DNA of 25,257 nucleotides from an uncultured Gammaproteobacteria bacterium (GTDB taxonomy: Bacteria; Pseudomonadota; Gammaproteobacteria; GCA-001735895). The first letter of the stretch is position 1, and every line of letters starts with the position of its first letter. Positions 1 through 8,443 of the stretch are shown here, piece by piece. The translations under genes and the position numbers were made by a program. Location of the stretch: positions 1 through 25,257 of the forward strand of contig CALJQI010000061.1 of assembly GCA_937980285.1 (NCBI GenBank), given 5' to 3'. A model generated the notes under the pieces. It searched no databases. It saw only the letters and a program-made list of their open reading frames with translations, and was not told the DNA's origin.

Positions 1-1114
1 CCCGGCCCAGCTCACCCCCGGGCCAGCGCGTTGCGCCAGGCGTACGCGATAGTTTGGGCACCAGCGCCGGGATCTTGAGCGGTTCACCGTCGATTTCAAC
101 CGATTCGAACAATCCACGCGCCTGGAAGTGCTCGTCGTTGATCATATCCTCGACGTTATAAATCGGTCCCGCGGGCACCCTCGCCTGGTCGAGTTGCGAC
201 AGCAGCCATGACGAATCATGGGCGCCGCACCATTGCGCCAGCGCGGCATCGATCTCGGCCTCGTGTTCTACCCGCCCCGGGTTGGAGGCGAGGCGCGGAT
301 CCGTGGCCATCTCGGGATAACCGGCGGCGACCATCAGGCGCTGAAATATCGAATCGCCATTACCGCCGATAACGATGTACCTGCCATCGCCGCAGCGGTA
401 GGTATTGGTCGGAACAATCCCGGTAACGGTGCTGCCCGAGGGTTCACGTATGACGCCGTTGCCGTCGAACTCGGGCACTACCGCTTCCATCAGGTTAAAC
501 ATCGACTCGACTAACGACACGTCGACTACCTGGCCGTTGCCGCTGCGATTTTTCTCGAGCAGGGCCATGGCGATGCCGAGGGCGGCATGAATGCCGGAAA
601 TGGTATCGCCGATACTCAGATTGGGTCGCACCGGCGCCTCGCCGGGATGCCCGTTGACGTAGCGAAAGCCGCTCATACCCTCGCATACCGAGGCGAAACC
701 GGGTTTGTTGGCATAGGGGCCGTCCTGCCCGTAACCGGATATGCGCGCATACACCAGCCCGGGGTTGCTGAGTCGAAAGTCCTCCGGCCCGAGCCCCCAT
801 TTTTCGACCACGCCGGGACGAAAATTTTCAATCACCACGTCGGCCTGTTCGATCAGATTTTTCACCAGCTCGACGCCCTGCGAGGTTTTCAGGTCGATGC
901 TTACCGATTTCTTGTTACGCGCCAGCGAACGCCACCACAGCGAGGTGTCACCGCGCATTTCGCGCCAGTAACGGATTGGATCGCCGCCGTTCGGCGGTTC
1001 TATCTTGATGACTTCGGCGCCGAAATATCCCAGCATGCAACCGGCAAACGGCCCCGCCAGCAACTGCCCCAGCTCTATCACGCGATAGCCCGCGAGCGGA
1101 CCTGATGCCTTCAT
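1..1114 (-). CDS. CaiB/BaiF family (class III) CoA-transferase, partial at its C-terminus
   Basis: Reading the minus strand from the ATG at 1114-1112 gives an open frame of about 371 codons that runs off the window at base 1. The start matches the family (GQLLAGPFAG at about residues 18-27, then an acidic stretch and IENFRPG). The catalytic aspartate expected in formyl-CoA-transferase-like enzymes is D170 in SIGDTISG, almost the same position as Asp169 of Frc. The last visible residues (LSRTPGATRWPGGELG) are the usual C-terminal family motif, so only about 20-40 residues are missing. Family III enzymes move CoA from a donor thioester to a free carboxylate in the cytoplasm; donor and acceptor cannot be read from the sequence. 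The gene is divergent from the PhoH gene across 262 bp, in which I saw no clear regulatory motif. Confidence 0.9.
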   Translation of the reverse strand, partial: MKASGPLAGYRVIELGQLLAGPFAGCMLGYFGAEVIKIEPPNGGDPIRYWREMRGDTSLWWRSLARNKKSVSIDLKTSQGVELVKNLIEQADVVIENFRPGVVEKWGLGPEDFRLSNPGLVYARISGYGQDGPYANKPGFASVCEGMSGFRYVNGHPGEAPVRPNLSIGDTISGIHAALGIAMALLEKNRSGNGQVVDVSLVESMFNLMEAVVPEFDGNGVIREPSGSTVTGIVPTNTYRCGDGRYIVIGGNGDSIFQRLMVAAGYPEMATDPRLASNPGRVEHEAEIDAALAQWCGAHDSSWLLSQLDQARVPAGPIYNVEDMINDEHFQARGLFESVEIDGEPLKIPALVPKLSRTPGATRWPGGELGR

Positions 1115-1376
1115 AAGGATTCCCGTTACTCGAATTGCCTGAAATGTTACGCAGGAAAGGCATGCGTGACCAGTCAAAACCCGGATATGCCGTAACCGTC
1201 CCCGGCATTTTCGCCACATGGCCAGATTTCGACCAGGATAAGGCAACAGCAATCTCTGCCCGGCCGGGTTTAGGGAATCGGGCCAAAGTGGCTATTTCAT
1301 CAGCACTTTTATGACAAATCGAGTGCATGATCGAGGCGATTCAATTACCATTAATCGTCACCTTAGAGTTTGTTAT

Positions 1377-2795
1377 ATGTCACCCGTAGTACTGGCCGAT
1401 TCCGGCGCCGATACAAAGATATTCGTGCTCGACACCAACGTATTGATGCACGACCCTTCCGCCCTCTTCAAGTTTCAGGAACATCATGTCTACCTGCCGA
1501 TGACCGTGCTCGAGGAGCTGGATAACGCCAAGCTCGGCGTTTCCGAGGTTGCCCGAAACGTGCGCCAGACCAACCGTTTTATCGACGAGTTACTGACGGC
1601 GCAAAAGCAGCTGGTTATCGAGGAAGGCCTGCAGCTGAATCAGTTCACCGCCGCGGAAGAACCTTACAAATGCAGCGGCCGACTGTTTTTCCAGACCGAG
1701 GCGCATGGCGCCAGCCTGCCCGACTCGCTGCCCGGCAACAAGAACGACAATTCGATCCTGAACACGATCATGTCGCTCAAGCAGGAAATCAGCGACCACG
1801 AAATCGTGCTGATCTCGAAAGACATCAACCTGCGGATCAAGGCCACCATCCTCGGCATCAAGGCCGAGGACTATGCCAACGATCGCGTGGTCGACGATCT
1901 CGACCTGCTGTTCAGCGGATCGCGCCAGCTCGCCAGCGATTTCTGGGAAGCGCACAGCAAGCAGATCGAAAGCTGGCAGGACGAAGGCAAGGCTTACTAC
2001 GAGGTCGCCAGCATCGAGGGCGAGGAATGGTTCCCCAACCAGTTTATTTACATGAACAGCGAATTCGAAGCCATCGTGCGCAAGCGTAACGAAACCGGGT
2101 TCCTGATCGAAGTCTGCCAGAATTACTACGGTCAACGGCATTCGGTCTGGGGTATTACCGCGCGTAACCGCGAACAGAATTTCGCGCTCAACCTGCTGAT
2201 GGACCCGGATATCGATTTTGTCACGCTATCGGGCAGCGCCGGTACCGGCAAGACCCTGCTGGCGCTGGCCGCTGGCCTGACGCAAACGCTCGACCAGGGG
2301 CTTTACAAGGAAATCATCATGACCCGGGTTACGATCCCGATCGGTGAGGACATCGGCTTTCTGCCGGGCACCGAGGAAGAGAAGATGACGCCGTGGATGG
2401 GCGCGCTGATGGACAACATGGAAGTCCTCACCGGCAGCGACCAGAAGGACTCCTGGGAACAGGCCGCCACCAACGATCTGCTGCGCAACCGCATCAAGAT
2501 CCGTTCGCTGAATTTCATGCGCGGACGCACCTTCCAGAACAAATACATCATCATCGACGAAGCGCAAAACCTGACCTCGAAGCAGATGAAAACGCTGGTC
2601 ACGCGCAGCGGCACCGGCACCAAGATCGTCTGTCTCGGCAATTTGAAGCAAATCGATACGCCTTACCTGACCGAAACTACTTCCGGTATGACCTATGTAG
2701 TCGATCGATTTAAACACTGGGAACACAGCGGACATATTACGCTGATGAGCGTCGAACGCTCTCGCCTTGCCGACTATGCTTCGGAGATGCTGTAG
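1377..2795 (+). CDS. PIN domain-PhoH family ATPase (PhoH2-type)
   Basis: The N-terminal part is a PIN ribonuclease-like domain: KIFVLDTNVLMHDP (D19 acidic ligand) through the NDNSILN region. The C-terminal half is the PhoH P-loop ATPase: Walker A GSAGTGKT at residues 286-293, Walker B IIIDEAQN with D394-E395, and a late MSVERSRLADYA stretch. PIN-PhoH proteins are known as RNA-unwinding and RNA-cleaving ATPases of the cytoplasm; the substrate here is unknown. An in-frame ATG at 1311 would add 22 residues. I chose 1377 because the family begins a few residues before KIFVLDTNVL and the extra residues look untranslated, but neither start has a strong ribosome binding site. The length of 472 residues is usual for the family. 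The gene stands alone, convergent with the small acidic gene downstream. Confidence 0.93.
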   Translation: MSPVVLADSGADTKIFVLDTNVLMHDPSALFKFQEHHVYLPMTVLEELDNAKLGVSEVARNVRQTNRFIDELLTAQKQLVIEEGLQLNQFTAAEEPYKCSGRLFFQTEAHGASLPDSLPGNKNDNSILNTIMSLKQEISDHEIVLISKDINLRIKATILGIKAEDYANDRVVDDLDLLFSGSRQLASDFWEAHSKQIESWQDEGKAYYEVASIEGEEWFPNQFIYMNSEFEAIVRKRNETGFLIEVCQNYYGQRHSVWGITARNREQNFALNLLMDPDIDFVTLSGSAGTGKTLLALAAGLTQTLDQGLYKEIIMTRVTIPIGEDIGFLPGTEEEKMTPWMGALMDNMEVLTGSDQKDSWEQAATNDLLRNRIKIRSLNFMRGRTFQNKYIIIDEAQNLTSKQMKTLVTRSGTGTKIVCLGNLKQIDTPYLTETTSGMTYVVDRFKHWEHSGHITLMSVERSRLADYASEML

Positions 2796-2797
2796 GT

Positions 2798-2810
2798 AGA
2801 GACCGTCTCT
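2798..2810. terminator. Short inverted repeat between convergent genes
   Basis: AGAGAC-C-GTCTCT lies in the 37-bp gap between the PhoH stop and the stop of the convergent acidic-protein gene. It could form a small hairpin with a tight loop, but there is no T-run on either strand. A role as a bidirectional terminator is a weak inference from position alone. Confidence 0.25.
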
Positions 2811-2832
2811 TCAGCAGGGACGTTTACAGAAT

Positions 2833-3432
2833 TTAATCCGCCAGGGTGATGCCCGAAGTATCCGGCGGCGGTGGGTCGGGTTCTTTTTTGGCGGTACTGA
2901 GCTCGCTGCCGACCGGTGCGATGTCGAAGCCGGTAATGTCGATATCAGGCTCTTCGGCCTGCTGATAATCGTCCTGTAGCTCGCTGCCGACCGGGGCGAT
3001 GGAAACCGCAAGATCTTCGATCTGGTCGCCGGTAATACCAAGCGGATCGGTCTGCGGGGGCGGCGCCACGTCACCGTCATAGCTGGATTCATACTCTTGC
3101 GATACAGCCGCGGCGGCGGGCTGTGGCGCGGCTTCGGCTGCCGGCACCGATTCGGCGGCCGCCGGCGTCTCCGCGGCAGCTGCGGCAGGTCCGCCGCCAG
3201 CCATCGGCACGATTTCGCATTCGGCGCCGGCGCGATTGAGCGCGGTCAGATACTTGTTTGCAGTGGCCTGGTCGATGTTTTTCTTTATCACGATGCGCTT
3301 ACCGGAGAACAGTTGCGCCAGCTTGGCCTGGTCGGCATTGAACATCTTGCCGACCCTGGCTTTGACTTCCTCCGGATTGGCGCCTTCACTGACCTGACCG
3401 GAAAATGCGACTTCGAATAATTGATCACTCAT
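2833..3432 (-). CDS. Small acidic protein with a conserved N-terminal domain and APVGSEL repeats
   Basis: The product has 199 residues. Residues 1-77 form a compact domain (start MSDQLFEVAFSGQVSEG, then KMFNADQAKLAQLFSGKR, ending GAECEIVPM). I recognise this as a recurring N-terminal module of uncharacterised gammaproteobacterial proteins, often joined to membrane or GYF-like domains. An Ala/Pro-rich linker follows (about 78-115), then an acidic tail in which IAPVGSEL occurs twice, at residues 145-152 and 171-178, 26 residues apart. The underlying DNA is repeated almost exactly (2900-2923 and 2978-3001, one mismatch). No signal peptide or membrane segment is visible. The ATG is supported by the conserved start of the domain. 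It is divergent from ppnN over 59 bp. Function unknown. Confidence 0.75.
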   Translation of the reverse strand: MSDQLFEVAFSGQVSEGANPEEVKARVGKMFNADQAKLAQLFSGKRIVIKKNIDQATANKYLTALNRAGAECEIVPMAGGGPAAAAAETPAAAESVPAAEAAPQPAAAAVSQEYESSYDGDVAPPPQTDPLGITGDQIEDLAVSIAPVGSELQDDYQQAEEPDIDITGFDIAPVGSELSTAKKEPDPPPPDTSGITLAD

Positions 3433-3491
3433 GTCATGATTCCCCTTACTGCTGCACTATACTATAGATCATATTTAAACATCTGTTTGCC

Positions 3492-4868
3492 ATGACCAAA
3501 AACACGGAAATCACCCGCCTGACGCCACGCGGGAACATGGACATACTGTCACAGCTCGAAGTCGCCCAACTCATGCGGCGCAGCGTCGCCGACGGTCTCT
3601 ACGAAACCTTCCGCCGCTGCTCGCTGGCGGTTCTCAACGTCGACAGCAAGACCGACGACGCGCGCGAGGTTCTGCGGCAATACAGCGATTTTGAAATTCG
3701 CGTGGTGCAGCAGGAACGCGGCATCAAGCTCGAAATCGAAAACGCGCCCGAAAGTGCCTTCGTCGATGGCAAGGTGATGACCGGCATCCAGGAGCAGCTG
3801 TTCGCCGTGCTGCGAGATGTTTCCTATGTCAAAAACAAGATCGCGTCGAACAAAATCTTCGATGTCGATACCAGCGACGGCATCACCAACGTAGTATTTC
3901 ATATCCTGCGTAACGCGCGCGTGTTGATACCGGAAACCGAGCCAAACCTGGTGGTTTGCTGGGGCGGTCATTCGATCGCGCGTTCCGAGTACGACTATTG
4001 CAAGGAGGTCGGTTACCAGCTGGGCCTGCGCAGTTTGAATATCTGCACCGGATGCGGTCCGGGCGCGATGAAGGCACCGATGAAGGGCGCCGCGATCGGG
4101 CACAACAAGCAGCGTATTCGCCAGGGGCGCTACGTAGGCCTTACCGAACCCGGCATTATTGCCGCCGAGTCGCCGAATCCGATCGTCAACGAGCTGGTCA
4201 TCCTGCCGGACATCGAAAAGCGGCTGGAAGCCTTCGTGCGGGCCGGACACGGCATCATCGTGTTCCCAGGCGGCGTCGGCACCGCCGAGGAAATCCTGTT
4301 CCTGCTCGGTATTTTACTCAACCCGGATAATCACCAGGTACCTTTTCCGTTAATCCTTAGCGGACCCGAGAGTTCGCGCGAGTATTTCAGACAGATCGAT
4401 GATTTCATCAAGCTGACGCTGGGCAAGCAGGCGCAGGAATACTACAGCATCATCATCGACGATCCGACCAAGGTTGCGCACGAGATTGCCGCCGGCCTCG
4501 AGTCGGTGCGTAATTTCCGGCGCCAGCACTCCGACGCTTACTACTTCAACTGGATTCTGAACATCGACCACCAGTTTCAGAAGCCGTTCGAACCCAGCCA
4601 CGTAAACGTCGAGTCGCTGGCCATCAGCCGCGATCAACCGACCCATTTACTGGCGGCCGATTTACGCCGCGTGTTTTCCGCAATTGTTGCCGGCAACGTC
4701 AAGGCGGAGGGCATTCAGCGCATCGAGCAAAACGGGCCTTTCAAGATCCACGGCGAGGCCGGCATCATGCAATCGCTCGACGCCCTGTTGCACGGTTTTG
4801 TCGAGCAGTCGCGGATGAAGGTTCCGGGTAAGACTTACACCCCCTGTTACACCCTGCAAAAGCAATGA
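3492..4868 (+). CDS. ppnN: Nucleotide 5'-monophosphate nucleosidase PpnN (YgdH, LOG family)
   Basis: The 458-residue product closely follows Escherichia coli PpnN from end to end. It has the N-terminal PpnN-specific domain (MDILSQLEVAQLMRR, then SLAVLNVDS and FAVLRD), the LOG/lysine-decarboxylase-like core (VVCWGGHSI, NICTGCGPGAMKAPMKGAA, FPGGVGTAEE) and the C-terminal domain (FEPSHVNVESL, LAADLRRVFSAIVAGNVK, MKVPGKTYTPCY). PpnN cleaves purine and pyrimidine nucleoside 5'-monophosphates to base and ribose 5-phosphate in the cytoplasm; in E. coli it is stimulated by (p)ppGpp. The start adds about five residues compared with the E. coli protein. The stop overlaps the next start in ATGA, so the two genes are probably translationally coupled. 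Confidence 0.96.
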   Translation: MTKNTEITRLTPRGNMDILSQLEVAQLMRRSVADGLYETFRRCSLAVLNVDSKTDDAREVLRQYSDFEIRVVQQERGIKLEIENAPESAFVDGKVMTGIQEQLFAVLRDVSYVKNKIASNKIFDVDTSDGITNVVFHILRNARVLIPETEPNLVVCWGGHSIARSEYDYCKEVGYQLGLRSLNICTGCGPGAMKAPMKGAAIGHNKQRIRQGRYVGLTEPGIIAAESPNPIVNELVILPDIEKRLEAFVRAGHGIIVFPGGVGTAEEILFLLGILLNPDNHQVPFPLILSGPESSREYFRQIDDFIKLTLGKQAQEYYSIIIDDPTKVAHEIAAGLESVRNFRRQHSDAYYFNWILNIDHQFQKPFEPSHVNVESLAISRDQPTHLLAADLRRVFSAIVAGNVKAEGIQRIEQNGPFKIHGEAGIMQSLDALLHGFVEQSRMKVPGKTYTPCYTLQKQ

Positions 4869-5347
4869 CAGGCGGGGCCGGTTCGCGCGCACTCGAAAGC
4901 ATACGTAACTATGTCCTGTTAACGCCCGAAATCGGCACCGCCGGGCAGCCGCGCCGCGACCAGTTCGAGCATATTTCAACGGCGGGATTCGAAACCGTGT
5001 TCAATATCGCGATGCCGGAACACCCCGACTCGATCGACGACGAGGGCCGGCTGGTAACGGAACTGGGCATGAATTACCTGCACCTGCCGGTTCCTTTCGA
5101 TAATCCCGCGGCCGATCACGCGCGCCAGTTCTGCGCCCTGCTGGATGCGCAACAGGGGCGCAGACTGTTCGTGCACTGCATCATGAACTACCGGGTTTCG
5201 GCATTCATGTATCTTTACCTCAAATGGCAGCGAGGTTTTTCCGAACAGCGAGCGCGGTCACCGATTTTCGATAAATGGCAGGTCGAAGCACAATGGCAGG
5301 CGATTCTGCAACTCGATGCCGAGGCCCTGCATCTCAGCCGGAATTGA
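4865..5347 (+). CDS. Protein tyrosine phosphatase-like protein with a CX4R loop
   Basis: The 160-residue product belongs to the phosphatase-like family related to DUF442/beta-lactamase-hydrolase-like proteins: IRNYVLLTPEIGTAGQP near the start, GFETVFNIAMPEH, LHLPVPFDNP, and the P-loop-like VHCIMNYRVSAFMYLY near residues 102-117. Classical phosphatases have HCX5R; here only four residues lie between Cys and Arg. Activity is therefore uncertain, and it may bind phosphate or phosphoprotein instead of cleaving it. The start codon overlaps the ppnN stop (ATGA), so the product may act with PpnN or be regulated alongside it. Its last 14 bp overlap the convergent transporter gene. Confidence 0.8.
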   Translation: MTGGAGSRALESIRNYVLLTPEIGTAGQPRRDQFEHISTAGFETVFNIAMPEHPDSIDDEGRLVTELGMNYLHLPVPFDNPAADHARQFCALLDAQQGRRLFVHCIMNYRVSAFMYLYLKWQRGFSEQRARSPIFDKWQVEAQWQAILQLDAEALHLSRN

Positions 5348-6230
5348 AGCGGCGGTAATCCTCCAGCAGCCTGCGTTCGGCGCGGATGCCATTGATACAG
5401 TAGGCGCCGACGCATAGCAGCACGATGCCGCTGCCCGCGAGCGTCAGCAAACTGGGTTGCTCGCCAATCCCGATCCAGACCCAGATCGGCCCCAGGATCG
5501 ACTCGGTCAGCGAGAACAGCGCGACCTCGGATGCCATGATGTAGCGCGCGGCCACGGTAAAACACCAGAAACCGATACCGAATTGCAGGCAACCCATGGT
5601 GATCGCAATTACCAGGTCGTGGTTCGATATGGTGAAAGTCTCGACGAATAACGCGGCCACCCCGCCCATGACGATGCCGCCGAGACAGGTTGCCGGCAGC
5701 ATGTCGACGCCGCGCCGGTTGCGAATGATCAACAGGAAAACGACAAACGACGCGACCACGCCGAGCGCGGCGATATTACCCAGCCATCGACCTTCCAGCA
5801 GGCCGTCGGCGAACATCAGGGCTATGCCGCCGAGCGAAATCACCATCGCCAGCACGCCGAAGCGCGAGGTTTTTTCGCCCAGCACCAACCAGGCCACGAA
5901 GGCGGTCGCCAGCGGCGCCGCGCCGATAATGAATACCGCGTTGGCGACCGTGGTCCACAATATTGCGAAGATGTAACAAATCGAGCCGAGGCCGAGCACC
6001 AGCGCCGCCCACAGCCCGGGCCTGCCGATTGCGCGAAACGCCGCCCCGATGCCCGAGCGGTAGCGCAGCAGCAACAGCAGGAATAGCGTAAGGGAAAAGG
6101 TGAAGCCGCGGTAGAACAGGATCTGCCAGCCGCTGGCGGCTTCGATGTTGCGCAACAGGATGCCGGAAGTGCTGAGGAAAAAACCGCCGATGATTACCAG
6201 CGTCACGCCGTAGCCGTATCTGCGCTCCAT
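5334..6230 (-). CDS. EamA/DMT family transporter
   Basis: The 298-residue product has about ten hydrophobic segments in two EamA-like halves. Examples are VTLVIIGGFFLSTSGILL near the N-terminus, AALVLGLGSICYIFAILW, and the second-half signature SEVALFSLTESILGPIWVWI. Loops such as LVLGEKTSRFG and the IGEQPSL region are typical of drug/metabolite exporters in the inner membrane. The substrate cannot be assigned. The ATG at 6230-6228 gives the usual family start. The gene's 3' end overlaps the convergent phosphatase-like gene by 14 bp, leaving no room for a separate terminator. The 115-bp gap to acuI contains only a perfect GGCCGATCGGCC palindrome of unknown meaning. Confidence 0.92.
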   Translation of the reverse strand: MERRYGYGVTLVIIGGFFLSTSGILLRNIEAASGWQILFYRGFTFSLTLFLLLLLRYRSGIGAAFRAIGRPGLWAALVLGLGSICYIFAILWTTVANAVFIIGAAPLATAFVAWLVLGEKTSRFGVLAMVISLGGIALMFADGLLEGRWLGNIAALGVVASFVVFLLIIRNRRGVDMLPATCLGGIVMGGVAALFVETFTISNHDLVIAITMGCLQFGIGFWCFTVAARYIMASEVALFSLTESILGPIWVWIGIGEQPSLLTLAGSGIVLLCVGAYCINGIRAERRLLEDYRRFNSG

Positions 6231-6345
6231 CTAGCTTGTCGAGACCGGCAGGCCGATCGGCCGGCGCGGGTAAACCTCAGGATGCACGAGTCGCTTGCCC
6301 GACTTTCGAGCGCCCATAGTTTCGCGGCCAGGCCCGCGAGCGCAC

Positions 6346-7335
6346 TCAGGGCAGTTTGACAACGGCGCGGCCGCGGATTTTGCCGGCGAGAATATCCTCG
6401 GCCGCCTGCGGCAGATCGTTGAAATCGAGATCGAAGGAAAGACTGTCCAGCAGGTCGAGATCGAGATCGGAAGCCAGGCGCTGCCAGGCAAGCTTGCGCC
6501 TTGCGATCGGCGCCATCACCGAATCGATACCGTACATGGCGATCCCGCGCAGAATGAAAGGCGCCACGGATGTCGGCAGGCTCATCGAATCGGCCAGACC
6601 GCAAATGGCGGCGGCGCCCCCGTAGCTGATCTGGCTGAGCACGTTTGCCAGGGTATTGCCGCCGGCGACATCGATCGCTCCCTTCCACAGCTCCTTTCCG
6701 AGCGGGCGCGCCTTGTCCGCGAAATCCGCCCGGTCGAGTACATCGGCCGCGCCCAGGCCGGTCAGAAATTCGCGTTCCTGCATGCGCCCGGTGGTCGCCA
6801 CCACTCTATACCCCAATTTACTCAGTATCGAAACCGCGACGCTGCCGACCCCGCCCGAGGCGCCGGTGACCAGGATATCGCCGTCGCCCGGCCTGATACC
6901 GTGATCTTCCAGCGCCATAACGCTCAGCATCGCGGTATAGCCGGCGGTGCCGATCGCCATGGCACGGCGCGTATCGAGTCCATCGGGCACCGGCACCAGC
7001 CAGTCGCCGCTAACGCGGGCTTTTTGCGCAAACCCGCCCGAATGGCCTTCGCCGACACCGAATCCATTCAGGATAACGCGGTCGCCCTCGCTGAAATCGG
7101 CATGACTCGATTCGCTGACGGTGCCGCTGAAGTCGATGCCCGGGGTCAGCGGAAACCTGCGGATAATGGGAGATCTGCCGGTTAGCGCCAGGCCATCCTT
7201 GTAATTCAAGGTGGTGTACTCGACGCGTACGGTAACGTCGCCTTCCATCAAATCGCTATCGTCGAGCTGCGTCAGCGTGCAGCGCTGACCGTCGTCGTTT
7301 TTGCCAATCTGATACGCCTGAAACTGTTCTGACAT
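6346..7335 (-). CDS. acuI: Acrylyl-CoA reductase AcuI (YhdH-type MDR)
   Basis: The 329-residue product matches AcuI/YhdH along its length: SSLNYKD-like TTLNYKDGLALTG, FPLTPGIDFSGTV, the NADPH-binding VTGASGGVGSVAVSILSKLG, CGLADSMSLPTSVAPFILRG, DSVMAPIARRKLAWQRL and the C-terminal IRGRAVVKL. AcuI reduces toxic acryloyl-CoA to propionyl-CoA with NADPH in the cytoplasm and is widely found with DMSP catabolism genes. The open frame extends 32 codons upstream, but the ATG at 7335 is where the family begins, and the longer version would cover the regulatory palindrome. It is divergent from the GntR regulator over a 60-bp gap holding that palindrome, which is probably its operator. Confidence 0.93.
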   Translation of the reverse strand: MSEQFQAYQIGKNDDGQRCTLTQLDDSDLMEGDVTVRVEYTTLNYKDGLALTGRSPIIRRFPLTPGIDFSGTVSESSHADFSEGDRVILNGFGVGEGHSGGFAQKARVSGDWLVPVPDGLDTRRAMAIGTAGYTAMLSVMALEDHGIRPGDGDILVTGASGGVGSVAVSILSKLGYRVVATTGRMQEREFLTGLGAADVLDRADFADKARPLGKELWKGAIDVAGGNTLANVLSQISYGGAAAICGLADSMSLPTSVAPFILRGIAMYGIDSVMAPIARRKLAWQRLASDLDLDLLDSLSFDLDFNDLPQAAEDILAGKIRGRAVVKLP

Positions 7336-7356
7336 GAAATGATCCCGTGAATCGCT

Positions 7357-7371
7357 ATTTGTAAGACAAAT
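7357..7371. promoter_or_regulatory. Operator-like palindrome in the acuI/gntR divergent region
   Basis: ATTTGTAAGACAAAT has perfect 6-bp arms around AAG. It fits the TTGT-N3-ACAA type of site bound by FadR-subfamily GntR regulators, and a FadR-subfamily regulator starts just downstream. It ends 24 bp before the ATG of that gene and lies 21 bp before acuI. The identical 15-mer, with the same preceding T, occurs at 19189-19203 upstream of dmdA. The role as the binding site of the neighbouring regulator is inference. Confidence 0.75.
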
Positions 7372-7395
7372 CATGTTAAAGTAATTAACCCTCAA

Positions 7396-8145
7396 ATGCA
7401 TCACAAAACTAAAGGCTTGAACGTGCAGCAAAATGTTATCGTCAAGGAAAGTATTTCCAGGCAGATTGCCGAACAGTTACGCAAGGCGATCGTCGACGGA
7501 CAGTTCAAAATCGGCGAACGCCTGCCGACCGAAGACGAGCTTGCCCAGCGTTACGGCGTCTCGCGCCCAAGCGTGCGCGAAGCGCTGAAACGACTCGCCG
7601 CGCAAAACCTGGTGCGCGCCAGGCGCGGGCCGACTGGCGGCAATTTCGTGGTGCAGCCGAGCTACGAAGAACTCGCCGAATCGCTCAGCGGCGCGGCCAC
7701 CCTGCTGGTTGGCATAGGCGCCCTCGACATCGAGGAAATCATCGAAGCGCGACGAATCCTGCAGGGCAGCTGCCTGCAACAGGCAGTGAACAAGGTGGAT
7801 GAAAAGCATTTAACCAATATCGGGGAGGCGCTAAGCCGCCAGCAGGACCCTGACATCAGCGACGAGGAGTTTTGCCGGGCCGATGTAGCCTTCCACCGCG
7901 CGCTGGTGGACGCCACCGACAACGGCATGCTGCGCTTTGTCATGTATACCGTTATCGAAGCCCTGATCCCGGTCACCAACATGGTAGTGACCGTGGTGCG
8001 CGAACGCAGTGATATCATTTGCCTGCATCGGCGAATGCTCGATCACCTGGCGCAGGGCAACGCCGCCGAACTCAAATCGACAATGGACGAGTTACTGGAT
8101 TACCTGCTGCAAAAGTTTGAACAGGCCAGCGCCAGGCGCTCCTAG
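7396..8145 (+). CDS. GntR-family transcriptional regulator, FadR/FCD subfamily
   Basis: The N-terminal winged helix-turn-helix is clear: AEQLRKAIVDGQFKIGERLP, ELAQRYGVSRPSVREALKRL, then RRGPTGGNFVV. The C-terminal part is an all-helical FCD effector domain with DVAFHRALVDATDN and a late CLHRRMLDHLAQG; these His/Asp positions usually bind a metal or an acid ligand. The length of 249 residues is normal. ATG 7396 is used here, but a GTG at 7423 with AAAGG seven bases upstream is a real alternative. Next to acuI, and with its palindrome repeated before dmdA, it is a good candidate repressor of DMSP genes responding to a CoA ester or acid. That role is inferred. Its TAG stop overlaps the next gene's stop within CTAG. 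Confidence 0.92.
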   Translation: MHHKTKGLNVQQNVIVKESISRQIAEQLRKAIVDGQFKIGERLPTEDELAQRYGVSRPSVREALKRLAAQNLVRARRGPTGGNFVVQPSYEELAESLSGAATLLVGIGALDIEEIIEARRILQGSCLQQAVNKVDEKHLTNIGEALSRQQDPDISDEEFCRADVAFHRALVDATDNGMLRFVMYTVIEALIPVTNMVVTVVRERSDIICLHRRMLDHLAQGNAAELKSTMDELLDYLLQKFEQASARRS

Positions 8146-8360
8146 GAAAGGATGACGCTATCGCCGCCGAGAAAGAAGTACGCGGCAATCCCCAGCAGCA
8201 GGATAATAATGATACCGATACGCGCCAGGCGCAGATCGATGACTCGATCCTTTTCATAACCATGAATGAGGTCACGAATACGGCACAGCGCGCTGGCCGC
8301 AAGTTTGCGCTTTTTGTAGTCCTCGACTACCGCTTCCGATCTTTCGTAATCAGCCGCCAT
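8142..8360 (-). CDS. Small single-pass membrane protein, unknown function
   Basis: The 72-residue frame starts at the ATG at 8360-8358. A longer frame reaching 8510 would run into the manC coding sequence and is unlikely. Residues 1-45 are charged and helical in character (DYERSEAVVEDYKKRKL, then RIRDLIHGYEKDR). Residues about 46-66 form one hydrophobic segment (ARIGIIIILLLGIAAYFFLG) close to the C-terminus, so it looks like a tail-anchored protein with its N-terminus in the cytoplasm. I do not recognise the family. It is convergent with the GntR gene, with a 4-bp overlap. Confidence 0.6.
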   Translation of the reverse strand: MAADYERSEAVVEDYKKRKLAASALCRIRDLIHGYEKDRVIDLRLARIGIIIILLLGIAAYFFLGGDSVILS

Positions 8361-8443
8361 GACGTCTGTTTTTAGCCTGCATTGCAACTTATAATGGACC
8401 CCGAATTCAACATTTACAAATGTAACTGTTTCACAGCATCGAT

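Noticed and set aside
587..1105. 172-codon plus-strand frame near the left end
   Set aside because: It is the shadow of the partial CoA-transferase on the minus strand, which carries all expected family motifs.
1590..2141. 183-codon frame opposite the PhoH gene
   Set aside because: Shadow of the PIN-PhoH coding sequence; low complexity in Val/Asp/Leu pattern typical of antisense frames and no ribosome binding site or family match.
3549..4250. 233-codon frame opposite ppnN
   Set aside because: Complete overlap with the highly conserved ppnN; no independent support.
6231..6345. GGCCGATCGGCC palindrome between the EamA gene and acuI
   Set aside because: A perfect 12-bp palindrome without spacer, but G+C-rich self-complementary words of this type arise easily here. 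It has no second copy that I noticed and no promoter near it.
6295..7185. 296-codon plus-strand frame opposite acuI
   Set aside because: AcuI is full-length and conserved on the minus strand; the plus frame has no motif.
7375..7389. GTTAA-AGTAA-TTAAC inverted repeat before the GntR gene
   Set aside because: Short, A+T-only arms close to the start codon; probably part of the promoter region and not a separate operator.
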